This document shows, one piece after another, positions 17,583 to 25,903 of a DNA stretch of 56,712 nt. The notes below the pieces were generated by a model. It was not told the DNA's origin. It did no database searches and worked only from the letters and a program-made list of their open reading frames with translations. Source of the stretch: Angustibacter sp. Root456 (GTDB lineage: Bacteria > Actinomycetota > Actinomycetes > Actinomycetales > Angustibacteraceae); the NCBI RefSeq assembly GCF_001426435.1, contig NZ_LMER01000018.1:169675-226386 (forward strand). Reading direction: 5' to 3'. Within the stretch, counting starts at the first letter, position 1; each line of letters begins with the position of its first letter. Position numbers and translations under genes: made by a program.

Positions 17583-19256
17583 GTGCAGCTCAACCCGCGC
17601 CACGTCGGCCGCTACCGCCAGATCGCGATGCTGCTGCTGCGCCACGGCCGCGGCGACCTCGTCAGCAGCTCCGGACTCGACGACATCCTGAGCCCGGACG
17701 AGCTGCCCCCCGGCGACGTCGCAGCCGCCGAGGGCCTGGCCAGTGAGCTCGAGGCGATGGGACCGACCTTCGTCAAGCTCGGGCAGCTGCTGTCGTCGCG
17801 CGTCGACCTGCTGCCGCAGGCGTACACCGACGCGCTCGCCCGGCTGCAGGACGACGTCGAGCCGTTCGGTTTCGACGAGGTCGAGCAGATCGTGAGCAGC
17901 GAGCTGGGCGTGCGGCTGTCGCGGGCGTTCTGCCGGTTCGACCACGTGCCGATCGCCGCCGCCTCGCTCGGCCAGGTGCACCGCGCGGCCATGCGCGATG
18001 GTCGCGAGGTGGTCGTCAAGGTGCAGCGGCCGGGCATCCGCCAGCAGGTGCTCGACGACATGGAGGTGCTCGGCGAGATCGCGGGCTTCGTCGAGGCCCA
18101 CAGCGAGACCGGGCGCCGCTACGCCGTCGCCGACCTGCTCGAGCAGTTCCGCAAGTCACTGGTCGACGAGCTCGACTACCAGCGCGAGGCGCGCAACCTC
18201 GTGCTGCTGCGCGACCTGGTGAGCGAGCGACCTCTGATCGTCGTCCCGTCGCCGATCGAGGACTACACGACCAGTCGCGTGCTGACGATGGACTACGTGC
18301 CCGGCAAGAAGGTGACCGACCTCGGCCCGCTCGGGCGGCTCGACCTGGACGGCGCCGGGCTGGCGGACGCGCTCATCGGCGCGTTCACCCAGCAGGTGCT
18401 CGTGGCGGGGGTGTTCCACGCCGACCCCCACCCGGGGAACGTGCTGCTCACCCCAGACGGGCGCCTGGCGCTCATCGACCTCGGCATGGTGGGCCACATC
18501 CCGGTGCCCATGCGCGACCAGCTGATCAAGCTGATCATGGCGCTGCTCTCGGGGCGACCGGACGACGTCAGTCGGGTCGCGCGCACCCTCGGCACCGAGC
18601 TGCCCGGCTTCGACGAGCTCGCGTTCGAGCGGTCGGTGACCGACGTCGTCCTGCGGGCGACCCAGACCTCGATCGCCGACCTCGACACCGGCGCCGTCAT
18701 GCTCGAGCTGGCGCGCCAGTCGGCGCGCGCCGGGCTGCAGCTCGCGCCCGAGCTGTCGATGCTCGGCAAGGCGATGCTCAACCTCGACCAGGTCGCGCGC
18801 ACGCTCGACCCGACGTTCAGCCCGCAGCAGGCGCTGCAGCGGCACACCGCCGAGGCGATGCGGGCCGGCATGAGCATGTCGCCGGCCAGCGTGATGGCCG
18901 GCCTCATGGAGGCCAAGGAGTTCGTCGAGGCGCTCCCCGGCCGGGTCAACCGGGCGATGGACGCCGTGGCGAGCGGTCGCTTCGAGATGCGCGTGAAGGT
19001 CTTCGACGAGACCGAGTTCCTGCGCGGGCTGCACAAGCTGGCCAACGTCATCGCCGCCGGGCTCGTGCTGGCGGCGCTGATGATCGGCGCGGCCCTGCTC
19101 GCGCGACCGGGAGTCGACGGCCCGACGGTGGAGAGCCGGATCGCGCTCGCGGTCTTCGTCGTGTCGGCCGTCGGCGCGTTGGTGCTGCTGGCGCGCATCG
19201 GCTGGCAGTCGCGGCGCGTCCAGGCCTCCGACCGGCACGCCGACCGCCGCTCCTGA
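17583..19256 (+). CDS. ABC1/UbiB (AarF) family atypical kinase
   Basis: A 557-residue membrane-anchored member of the UbiB family, whose bacterial members support quinone biosynthesis. The family-specific KxGQ motif is KLGQLLSSR (65-73), the Ala-rich loop is AAASLGQVHRA (125-135), and the ATP lysine is in VVVKVQRPG (K146). The catalytic segment is FHADPHPGNVLL and the metal-binding segment LIDLGMVG. Two C-terminal hydrophobic helices (NVIAAGLVLAALMIGAALL and an Ile/Val-rich second) anchor it. The GTG at 17583 lies 10 bases after the aminotransferase stop. No quinone genes are nearby, so the lipid substrate is open. Confidence 0.9.
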   Translation: MQLNPRHVGRYRQIAMLLLRHGRGDLVSSSGLDDILSPDELPPGDVAAAEGLASELEAMGPTFVKLGQLLSSRVDLLPQAYTDALARLQDDVEPFGFDEVEQIVSSELGVRLSRAFCRFDHVPIAAASLGQVHRAAMRDGREVVVKVQRPGIRQQVLDDMEVLGEIAGFVEAHSETGRRYAVADLLEQFRKSLVDELDYQREARNLVLLRDLVSERPLIVVPSPIEDYTTSRVLTMDYVPGKKVTDLGPLGRLDLDGAGLADALIGAFTQQVLVAGVFHADPHPGNVLLTPDGRLALIDLGMVGHIPVPMRDQLIKLIMALLSGRPDDVSRVARTLGTELPGFDELAFERSVTDVVLRATQTSIADLDTGAVMLELARQSARAGLQLAPELSMLGKAMLNLDQVARTLDPTFSPQQALQRHTAEAMRAGMSMSPASVMAGLMEAKEFVEALPGRVNRAMDAVASGRFEMRVKVFDETEFLRGLHKLANVIAAGLVLAALMIGAALLARPGVDGPTVESRIALAVFVVSAVGALVLLARIGWQSRRVQASDRHADRRS

Positions 19257-19271
19257 CCGCCAGCACCCCGC

Positions 19272-20300
19272 TCAGGCGAGCGAGAACGCCCCGGCGAGGA
19301 GCTCGTAGGACCGCCGCCGCTCGGCGGGGTCGTGGATGTTCGTGGTCACGATGAGCTCGTCGGCGCCGGCGCGCTCGGCCCGCCGCAGCAGCTGCTCGCG
19401 GACGGCGTCCGGGGTACCGACCGAGACGAAGCGGCGACCCGACGCGGCGAGGTCGCGCTCGGCGTCCGTCCACGGGTGGGCCGCCGCCTCCTGCGGGCTG
19501 GGGAACGGCCCGGGCCGGTTGCTGCGCAGGCGCACCATCGACAGGTCGTGCGCGCGGGCCAGCTGCTCGGCGCGCTCCTCGGTGTCGGCGACGATGGCCG
19601 CGACCGCGAGGATCACGCGCGGCTCGGTGGGCGCACCGGGCCGGCCCGAGGGGCGGAAGGACTCGCGGTAACCGTCGACGGCCTCAGCCGGGTCGACGCT
19701 GCCGAAGTGGCCGGCGAACGCGAAGCCGGTGCCGAACGCCGCCGCCGCCTGACCGCCGTACAGGCTGGAACCGAGGATCCACACCGGCGGCAGCGGGACG
19801 TCGTCCGGCATGGCCCTGATCGCCGCGAACGGGTGGTCGGGCGCGAAGCCGTCGACGTAGGCGATGAGCTCGGCGTACTGCTGCGGGAAGTCGTCGGCCG
19901 TCAGTGCCTCACGGCTGCGGCGCAGCGCGAACGCGGTGAGCTGGTCGGTGCCCGGCGCCCGGCCGAGTCCGAGGTCGATCCGCCCGGGGTGCAGGCCCTC
20001 GAGCACGCGGAAGGTCTCGGCGACGGTGAGCGGCGAGTGGTTGGGCAGCATGATGCCGCCCGAGCCGACCCGGATGGTGCGCGTGGCCGCAGCGACAGCC
20101 GCCATGAGCACTGCGGGCGACGAGCTCGAGACGCTCGGCAGCGAGTGGTGCTCGGCGACCCAGAACCGCTTGTACCCCAACGACTCCGTGGCCTGGGCCA
20201 GCTCGATGGTCCGGTGCAGCGCGGACGACGGCACGCTGCCGGACGGCACGGGCGACAGGTCGAGTACGGACAGCGGCAGGCGGGCGGCGTCGGAGGTCAC
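19272..20300 (-). CDS. LLM class flavin-dependent oxidoreductase
   Basis: A luciferase-like (α/β)8 flavin monooxygenase of 342 residues, MsnO8/YhbW-like group. Typical segments are LSVLDLSPVPSG, LGYKRFWVAEHHSLPSVSSSSP, IRVGSGGIMLPNHSPLTVAETFRVLEGLHPGRIDLGLGRAPG, and a C-terminal VGTPDAVREQL. Members use reduced FMN or F420; the N-terminal segment resembles FMN members. The GTG start is at 20300. It follows the saccharopine dehydrogenase-like gene by 43 bases on the same strand and may share its transcript. It converges on the UbiB gene with 15 bases between. Substrate unknown. Confidence 0.9.
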   Translation of the reverse strand: MTSDAARLPLSVLDLSPVPSGSVPSSALHRTIELAQATESLGYKRFWVAEHHSLPSVSSSSPAVLMAAVAAATRTIRVGSGGIMLPNHSPLTVAETFRVLEGLHPGRIDLGLGRAPGTDQLTAFALRRSREALTADDFPQQYAELIAYVDGFAPDHPFAAIRAMPDDVPLPPVWILGSSLYGGQAAAAFGTGFAFAGHFGSVDPAEAVDGYRESFRPSGRPGAPTEPRVILAVAAIVADTEERAEQLARAHDLSMVRLRSNRPGPFPSPQEAAAHPWTDAERDLAASGRRFVSVGTPDAVREQLLRRAERAGADELIVTTNIHDPAERRRSYELLAGAFSLA

Positions 20301-20343
20301 GACGGTGCCAGCGCAGGCCGCCTGCCGGGCATTCCCTCCCGGC

Positions 20344-21576
20344 TCAGGCCGGCGTCTGCTCGCGCAGGCCCCACGGTGACCCGTAGCCGTCCCGCAGCAG
20401 GTCGAGGAACGGCACGGCGTCGAACGCCTCCGGCCCCAGGACGCCGGCCCCCGACCACGCGCCGCTCGCGAGCAGCTCGAGCGCCACCACGGGGTTCACC
20501 GCGGTCTGCCACACGACGCACTGGGCGCCGTACTCGCGCATCGACCACTCGTTGTCGACCACGTGGTAGAGGTACACCTCGCGCGGTGCGCCGTCGGTGC
20601 CCGTGCCGGTGACCCACAACCCGGCGCACGTCTTGCCGCGCATGCGGTCGCCGAGCTGGGCGGGGTCGGGCAGGCAGGCGGCCACCACGTCACGCGGGCT
20701 GACCTCGACGCCGCCGACGCGCACCGGGTCGGTGGAGTCCAAGCCGAGCTTGTGCAGCGTCTTGAGCACCTCGATGAACTCGTCGCCGAGCCCGTACTTG
20801 AACGTCACCCGCTGCGCCTCGAGCCAGCGCGGCATGAGGAGCACCTCCTCGTGCTCGACGTTCACGCACTCGACCGGCCCGATGCCCTCGGGGAAGTCGA
20901 ACACCTCCGGCTCGCTGAAGGGGGCCGTCGTGTACCAGCCGCGGCCCTTCTCCCACACCACCGGCGGGTTCAGGCACTCCTCGATCGTCGTCCAGATCGA
21001 GAACGACGGCGCGAAGTCGTAGCCCTCGACCGTGAGGTTGCTGCCATCGCGCGTGCCGAGCTCGTCGATGCGGCTGAACAGGTGGTCGCTGGCGTAGCGG
21101 GCGAAGACGTCGGAGAGGCCGGGCTCGACGCCGATGCCTACCAGCGCGAGGCGGCCCGCGCCGTCCCACTGCGCCGCCGCGTCGAACTGCTCGTCGCCGA
21201 GCTTCACACCGGTCTGCGCGTGCGGCTGGTCGGCGTGCGGGTGCGACAGGCTCATCGCCATGTCGAGGTAGTCGGCGCCGGCGGCGAACGCCCCCTCGAA
21301 CACCGGCATCACGAAGCGCGGGTCGACGGCGTTCATCACGTGCGTCACGCCGTGCTCGCGCGCCAGCGCGGCCACCGACTGCGCGGACGACGCGTCAACG
21401 CGGGCAGCGACGAGGCGCTGCTCTCCGGGATGCCGCTCACGCACGGCCGCGACGGTGCGCTCGGCTCGGGCGAGGTCGTAGTCGCTCACGACGAGCAGAT
21501 CGAAGAAGTCCCGACGGGCTGCGATGCGGGCGAAGGCGTCACCGACGCCTCCGGAACCGACGAGGAGGATGCGCAT
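20344..21576 (-). CDS. Saccharopine dehydrogenase family protein
   Basis: A 410-residue NAD(P)-dependent oxidoreductase. It starts directly with the Rossmann motif MRILLVGSGGVGDAFARIAARRDFF. THVMNAVDPRFVMPVFEGAFAAGADYLDMAMS and GIGVEPGLSDVFARYASD follow, both typical of the saccharopine dehydrogenase fold. The ATG at 21576 is chosen because it begins the Rossmann strand and has GGAGG just upstream. In lysine metabolism such enzymes interconvert saccharopine and aminoadipate semialdehyde, but no other lysine genes are here. Relatives also include carboxynorspermidine dehydrogenase, of interest beside polyamine genes. It diverges from the MarR gene across 44 bp. Confidence 0.83.
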   Translation of the reverse strand: MRILLVGSGGVGDAFARIAARRDFFDLLVVSDYDLARAERTVAAVRERHPGEQRLVAARVDASSAQSVAALAREHGVTHVMNAVDPRFVMPVFEGAFAAGADYLDMAMSLSHPHADQPHAQTGVKLGDEQFDAAAQWDGAGRLALVGIGVEPGLSDVFARYASDHLFSRIDELGTRDGSNLTVEGYDFAPSFSIWTTIEECLNPPVVWEKGRGWYTTAPFSEPEVFDFPEGIGPVECVNVEHEEVLLMPRWLEAQRVTFKYGLGDEFIEVLKTLHKLGLDSTDPVRVGGVEVSPRDVVAACLPDPAQLGDRMRGKTCAGLWVTGTGTDGAPREVYLYHVVDNEWSMREYGAQCVVWQTAVNPVVALELLASGAWSGAGVLGPEAFDAVPFLDLLRDGYGSPWGLREQTPA

Positions 21577-21607
21577 GGCACCACCGTACGAGGGCCGGCC
21601 GAGGCCG

Positions 21608-21620
21608 GTAACCTGCTTAC
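21608..21620. promoter_or_regulatory. Imperfect palindrome abutting the MarR start
   Basis: GTAACCTGCTTAC: five of six arm positions pair about a central T. It ends one base before the ATG at 21621, within the 44-bp divergent gap. Possible autoregulatory site for the MarR-family protein. Confidence 0.35.
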
Positions 21621-22283
21621 ATGACGACGCCCAGCGTGGTCCACGACGAGGAGGGGTACCCGTTCGTCGTGCCGGACGGCGCGGTTCGGCCGGGGCCCGA
21701 TCCCCTTGCGGCAGAGCGGGCGTACGCCGGAAACCTGCTCGCCGCACTCTCCCGCACGGTCGACGACCGGAGCGACTTGGCCACCCGCGCCGTGCTGGGC
21801 CGCACGCGCCACGCGGCCGCAGCCGTCACGACGCTGCTGTGGTACCCGGACCGGCCGGTGGGCTTCCTCGCCGAGCGGCTGCGGATCAGCCCACCGGGCG
21901 CCGTCCAGCTGGCCCAGCGGTTGGCTGACGACGGCCTGGTCGAGCGGGTGCCGGCGGCGGACGGCCGGGTGACGCTCCTGGCATTGACTCCCGCCGGTGA
22001 ACGCGTCGCGCTCAGGGTGCTCGAAGCGCGCAGAACCGTTGCCGCGCAGGCCATCTCGGCCCTAGACGACGCCGGGCTCGCCGGGCTGGTGCCGGCACTG
22101 GAGGCGATGCTCGGCGCGCTCACCGACGACCTGCTCACCGGTGAGTCCATGTGCCGGCTGTGCGACGAGCTGGCGTGCCCCGACGACCGGTGCCCGGTGG
22201 AGCGAGCGGAGCCGGCGCCACCGTCGCGTCGCGGCCTGGGGTACGGCGTCCCGCGGCACGCGGCCGGAACCGGCGAGGCATGA
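21621..22283 (+). CDS. MarR-family winged-helix regulator with C-terminal Cys cluster
   Basis: A 220-residue protein. The winged helix-turn-helix spans about residues 60-120: LLWYPDRPVGFLAERLRISPPGAVQLAQRLADDGLVERVPAADGR, with the recognition helix around SPPGAVQLAQRL and the wing after it. A C-terminal segment CRLCDELACPDDRCPVE has four Cys in CxxCx4Cx4C spacing, suggesting metal binding or redox sensing. An ATG start at 21621. It diverges from the saccharopine dehydrogenase-like gene and precedes the P1 peptidase by 7 bases, so those are its likely targets. Ligand unknown. Confidence 0.85.
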   Translation: MTTPSVVHDEEGYPFVVPDGAVRPGPDPLAAERAYAGNLLAALSRTVDDRSDLATRAVLGRTRHAAAAVTTLLWYPDRPVGFLAERLRISPPGAVQLAQRLADDGLVERVPAADGRVTLLALTPAGERVALRVLEARRTVAAQAISALDDAGLAGLVPALEAMLGALTDDLLTGESMCRLCDELACPDDRCPVERAEPAPPSRRGLGYGVPRHAAGTGEA

Positions 22284-22290
22284 TGCGGGC

Positions 22291-23313
22291 ATGAGCGCCC
22301 GCACCGGAATCACCAACTCGCTGGTCGACGTCGGGGGTCTCGCCGTCGGCCACGCGACGCACACGGGTGACGGCTGGCTGACGGGTGCGACCGTGGTGCT
22401 CGCGCCGCCGGGCGGAGCCGTCGCCGGGGTCGACGTGCGCGGCGGTGGGCCGGGCACGCGCGAGACCGACCTGCTCGACCCGCGCAACGCGGTCGACCGC
22501 GTGCACGCCGTGGTGCTCACCGGCGGCAGCGCGTTCGGGCTCGCGGTAGCCGACGGCGTGATGGCGCACCTGGAGCGGCACGGCATCGGGTACGAGGTCG
22601 GCCCAGGCGGCCCTCCCGTGCCGATCGTGCCCGCCGCGGTGGTGTTCGACCTCGGCCGAGGCGGCGACGTCGCCCACCGACCGGACGCGGACTCCGGCGT
22701 GGCCGCCTGCGAGGCGGCGTCGTCCGAGGCGGTGGCGGAGGGCCTCGTCGGTGCGGGCACGGGCGCCGTCGCCGGTGGCCTCAAGGGCGGCGTCGGCTCG
22801 GCCAGCCAGGTGCTGGACGACGGCACCACCGTCGCCGCGCTCGTCGTGGTCAACGCGGTCGGCTCGGCGTTCGACCCCACCAGCGGTGAGCTGTGGGGAG
22901 CGCGTCACCTGCTGCCCGACGAGGCGGCGGTCGGCTCCCCGGATCTCGTTGCAGTGCAAGGGTTTCAACAGGGGCTGATGGCGCAGCGGGCGGCCGCCGT
23001 CGCCGGTGCGACGACGCTCGTCGTCGTGGCCACCGACCGAACGCTCACCAAGGCCCAGTGCGCCAAGGTGGCCGGTGTCAGCCACGACGGGCTGGCCCGT
23101 GCGATCTCGCCGGTGCACACGATGTTCGACGGCGACACCGCCTTCGCGCTGGCGACGGGTGAGCTCCCTGCGCCCGGCCCGTTCGAGCTGCACGCGGTGC
23201 TCACGGCAGCCGCCGACTGCACCACGCGGGCCGTCGTCCGCGCGGTGCTCGCCGCCGAACGCACCACTACGCCTGCGGGTACGTGGCCCGCGTACCGTGA
23301 CCTCCTGCGCTGA
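22291..23313 (+). CDS. P1 family (DmpA-type) aminopeptidase/amidohydrolase
   Basis: A 340-residue N-terminal-nucleophile hydrolase-like protein of peptidase family S58. Characteristic segments are GITNSLVDVGGLAVGHATH, GATVVLAPPGGAVAGVDVRGGGPGTRETDLLDP, VLTGGSAFGLAVADGVM and GAGTGAVAGGLKGGVGSAS. VSHDGLARAISPVHTMFDGDTAFALATG closes the core. Family members self-cleave before a Ser/Thr to form the active enzyme and release N-terminal residues or open amide rings; the exact cleavage residue cannot be assigned with certainty here. It lies 7 bases after the MarR gene, so likely co-regulated. Substrate unknown. Confidence 0.9.
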   Translation: MSARTGITNSLVDVGGLAVGHATHTGDGWLTGATVVLAPPGGAVAGVDVRGGGPGTRETDLLDPRNAVDRVHAVVLTGGSAFGLAVADGVMAHLERHGIGYEVGPGGPPVPIVPAAVVFDLGRGGDVAHRPDADSGVAACEAASSEAVAEGLVGAGTGAVAGGLKGGVGSASQVLDDGTTVAALVVVNAVGSAFDPTSGELWGARHLLPDEAAVGSPDLVAVQGFQQGLMAQRAAAVAGATTLVVVATDRTLTKAQCAKVAGVSHDGLARAISPVHTMFDGDTAFALATGELPAPGPFELHAVLTAAADCTTRAVVRAVLAAERTTTPAGTWPAYRDLLR

Positions 23314-23349
23314 CGGACAGCGCCCGACCCCGTGATGGAGCCTGCCCCC

Positions 23350-24129
23350 ATGCACCTCACCCTGACCCACGTCGGCGGCCCGACGACGCTCGTCGAGCTG
23401 GGCGGCCTGCGGCTGCTCGTCGACCCCACCTTCGACCCGCCGGGCGAGTACCGCGCGCCGTCGGGGGCCGTGCTGCGGCGCACGGCGCCCGCCGCGCTGA
23501 CCGCGGCAGCGGTGCTCCCGGTCGACGTCGTCCTGCTCTCACACGACCAGCACGCTGACAACCTCGACCCGTCGGGCCAGGCCCTGCTCGCGCAGGTGCC
23601 CGTAGCGTTCTCGACACCAGAGGCCGCTGAGCGGCAGCCCGCGGTGCACGGCCTGGCGCCCTGGGAGCGGGCAGTGCTCGAGCGCCCGGACGGCGGCGCG
23701 CTGGTGGTCACTGCGGTGCCGGCGCGGCACGGACCAGAAGGCTGCGAGCCGAAGACCGGCACGGTCACCGGCTTCGTGCTGAGCGGTGCCGGCTTGCCCA
23801 CCGTGTACGTCTCGGGCGACAACGCCGCCGTCGAGCTCGTGCACGAGATCGCCGAGCGGGTGGGCGAGATCGACGTCGCGCTGCTGTTCGCCGGGGCGGC
23901 GCGGACGCCGTCGATCGACGCACCGCTGACACTGACGGCCGCCGACGCGGTCGAGGCCGCGCGCCTGCTGGGCGATGCGCTGGTCGTACCCGTGCACGCC
24001 GACTCGTGGGCGCACTTCAGCGAGGGCGTCGACGACGTCGTCCGCGCCTTCGTCGACGCGGGGCTCGACGAGCACCTGCGCGTGCTCGATCCGGGCGTCC
24101 CCACCCCCCTGGCGCTGCGGCCCCTCTAG
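23350..24129 (+). CDS. MBL-fold metallohydrolase (UlaG-like)
   Basis: A protein of about 259 residues. It opens with HLTLTHVGGPTTLVELGGLRLLVDPTFDPPGEY, typical of UlaG-like metal hydrolases. The metal motif is the variant SHDQHADNLD instead of HxHxDH. A later HADSWAHFSEG supplies a further His. Members hydrolyse lactones or phosphoesters, but many have no known substrate. I chose the ATG at 23350 because GGAG lies nine bases upstream; in-frame starts at 23332 and 23335 would add 5-6 residues. It follows the P1 peptidase by 36 bases and may belong to the same transcript. Confidence 0.85.
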   Translation: MHLTLTHVGGPTTLVELGGLRLLVDPTFDPPGEYRAPSGAVLRRTAPAALTAAAVLPVDVVLLSHDQHADNLDPSGQALLAQVPVAFSTPEAAERQPAVHGLAPWERAVLERPDGGALVVTAVPARHGPEGCEPKTGTVTGFVLSGAGLPTVYVSGDNAAVELVHEIAERVGEIDVALLFAGAARTPSIDAPLTLTAADAVEAARLLGDALVVPVHADSWAHFSEGVDDVVRAFVDAGLDEHLRVLDPGVPTPLALRPL

Positions 24130-24162
24130 GCGCGGTGACCCCTTTAGGCGCGGTGACCCCTT
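24127..24162. repeat. 18-bp tandem duplication containing the MBL stop codon
   Basis: TAGGCGCGGTGACCCCTT occurs twice in tandem (24127-24144, 24145-24162), followed by a partial third unit. The first TAG is the stop of the MBL gene, so the gene carries a duplicated stop. It occupies most of the 45-bp gap before the convergent GH13 gene. Confidence 0.85.
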
Positions 24163-24174
24163 GAGGCGGGCCGC

Positions 24175-25854
24175 TCAGATGAGGCGGCGGCTACCCGGCT
24201 CGACGACCCGCAACCAGCGGTAGCCGTAGCCGTCGAGCCGGACGTCGACCCGCCCCTTGGCGTCGGGCCGCAGGCCGCCGTCCTGCAGCAGGTCCATCAG
24301 CCGGTGGCCGTCGCCGCAGCCCTCGACTCGCAGCGGCACCTCCACCGCCTCGGGTGACAGGTTGTGCAGCGCCACCATGGACGCGTCGTCCCAGGTGCAG
24401 CGGTGCGCGAGCACCGAGGCGTGCGGCTGGTCGATCACCTCGAAGTCCGCCCAGCCCAGCTCGGGGCACTCGCGGTAGCGGCGGATCAGCAGGGAGACGA
24501 ACCCCAGCATCGACTCGGGGTCGGTGCGCTGGTCGGCCACGTTCACGTGCTCCGGCGCGTAGCCTCCCTCGACCACCGGCCGCACCAGGCGCCGGCGCTG
24601 CGCCTGGGAGAACCCGCCGTTGGGTTCGCTGGTCCACTGCATCGGCGTCCGGACGGCGAGCCGGCCCGGCACCGAGAGGTCCTCCCCCATCCCGATCTCC
24701 TCGCCGTAGAACAGCGCCGGCGTGCCAGGCAGCGAGAACAGCAGGCTGTAGACCATGCGAATGCGGCGCGGGTCGCCGTCGAGCATCGGTGGTACGCGGC
24801 GACGCAGCCCGCGGCCGTAGAGCTGCATCTCGGGCTCGGGCCCGAAGGCGGCGAAGACCTCCTCGCGCTCGGCGTCGCTCAGCTTGTCGAGGGTGAGCTC
24901 GTCGTGGTTGCGCACGAACGTCACCCACTGGCAGTCGTCCGGGATCTGCGGGCGCTGGGTCAGCGCCTGCGCCAGCGGGCGCGCGTCCTGCCGGGCCAGC
25001 GAGAGGTAGAGGTTCTGCATGCTGATGAAGTCGAACATCATCGTCAGCTCGTCGCCGGCGTCACCGCCGAAGAACTCCAGCTGCCCGTCGTGCGGCAGGT
25101 TGACCTCGCCGAGCAGCACGCCGTCGCCGGTACGCCGGCTCACCACCTGGCGCAGGGCGCGCAGCCAGTCGTGCGGGTCGCCCATGCGCCGACGGTCCTG
25201 CTCGCTGATGTTGTCGACGCCGATGAGGAACGGCACCGCGTCGACCCGAAAGCCACTGACGCCCAGCTCGAGCCAGAACCCCATCATCTTGGCGATCTCG
25301 TCACGCACGATCGGGTGGGTGACGTTCAGGTCGGGCTGCCAGCGGTAGAAGTGGTGCAGGTACCACTCGCCCGTGCGCTCGTCGAGCTCCCAGATGCTGT
25401 CCTCCTGGTCGGGGAAGACCACCTGGTCGGAGGTGTCGGGCGGTGGGTCGGCGCGCCAGACGTAGTAGTCGCGCAGCGGCGAGTCCAGGCTGCGCCGCGC
25501 CTCCTTGAACCACGGGTGCTGGTCGGAGGTGTGGTTGACGACGAGGTCGATGATGACCCGCATGCCGCGGTCGCGCGCCGTGCGCACCACCTCGACGAAG
25601 TCGCCGTGCGTTCCCAGCCGCCGGTCGACGCCGTAGAAGTCGGTGATGTCGTAACCGTCGTCGCGGTTCGCCGTCGGGTAGAACGGCATGAGCCACAGGC
25701 AGGTGACGCCGAGGTCGGCGAGGTAGTCGATGCGCTGCGCCAGGCCCGGGAGGTCACCCTGGCCGTCGTCGTTCCAGTCCATGAACGTCTGGACGTCCAG
25801 GCAGTAGACCACGGCGGTCTTCCACCACAGGTCGCTGGTGTTGGTGATCCTCAT
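24175..25854 (-). CDS. GH13 α-amylase family glycosidase/transglycosidase (trehalose synthase-like)
   Basis: A 559-residue GH13 enzyme. The (β/α)8 catalytic residues are present: nucleophile Asp205 in GFRVDAVPF, acid/base Glu250 in LLGEVNLP, and Asp318 in FVRNHDEL. IIDLVVNHTSDQHPWF is conserved region I. DGYDITDFYGVDRRLGTHGDF and GTPALFYGEEIGMGED resemble trehalose synthase (maltose glucosylmutase) and related enzymes. The C-terminal β-domain (MVALHNLSPEAVEVPLRVEG) is complete. The ATG at 25854 gives the usual MRITNTSDLWWK start. No other glycogen or trehalose genes are nearby, so product specificity is unresolved. It lies 49 bases after the agmatinase gene on the same strand. Confidence 0.88.
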   Translation of the reverse strand: MRITNTSDLWWKTAVVYCLDVQTFMDWNDDGQGDLPGLAQRIDYLADLGVTCLWLMPFYPTANRDDGYDITDFYGVDRRLGTHGDFVEVVRTARDRGMRVIIDLVVNHTSDQHPWFKEARRSLDSPLRDYYVWRADPPPDTSDQVVFPDQEDSIWELDERTGEWYLHHFYRWQPDLNVTHPIVRDEIAKMMGFWLELGVSGFRVDAVPFLIGVDNISEQDRRRMGDPHDWLRALRQVVSRRTGDGVLLGEVNLPHDGQLEFFGGDAGDELTMMFDFISMQNLYLSLARQDARPLAQALTQRPQIPDDCQWVTFVRNHDELTLDKLSDAEREEVFAAFGPEPEMQLYGRGLRRRVPPMLDGDPRRIRMVYSLLFSLPGTPALFYGEEIGMGEDLSVPGRLAVRTPMQWTSEPNGGFSQAQRRRLVRPVVEGGYAPEHVNVADQRTDPESMLGFVSLLIRRYRECPELGWADFEVIDQPHASVLAHRCTWDDASMVALHNLSPEAVEVPLRVEGCGDGHRLMDLLQDGGLRPDAKGRVDVRLDGYGYRWLRVVEPGSRRLI

Positions 25855-25903
25855 GCGGGCGCCTCCTGGGTCTGCACCCACCGTTCCTAGCGCGGCTGGG
25901 CCA

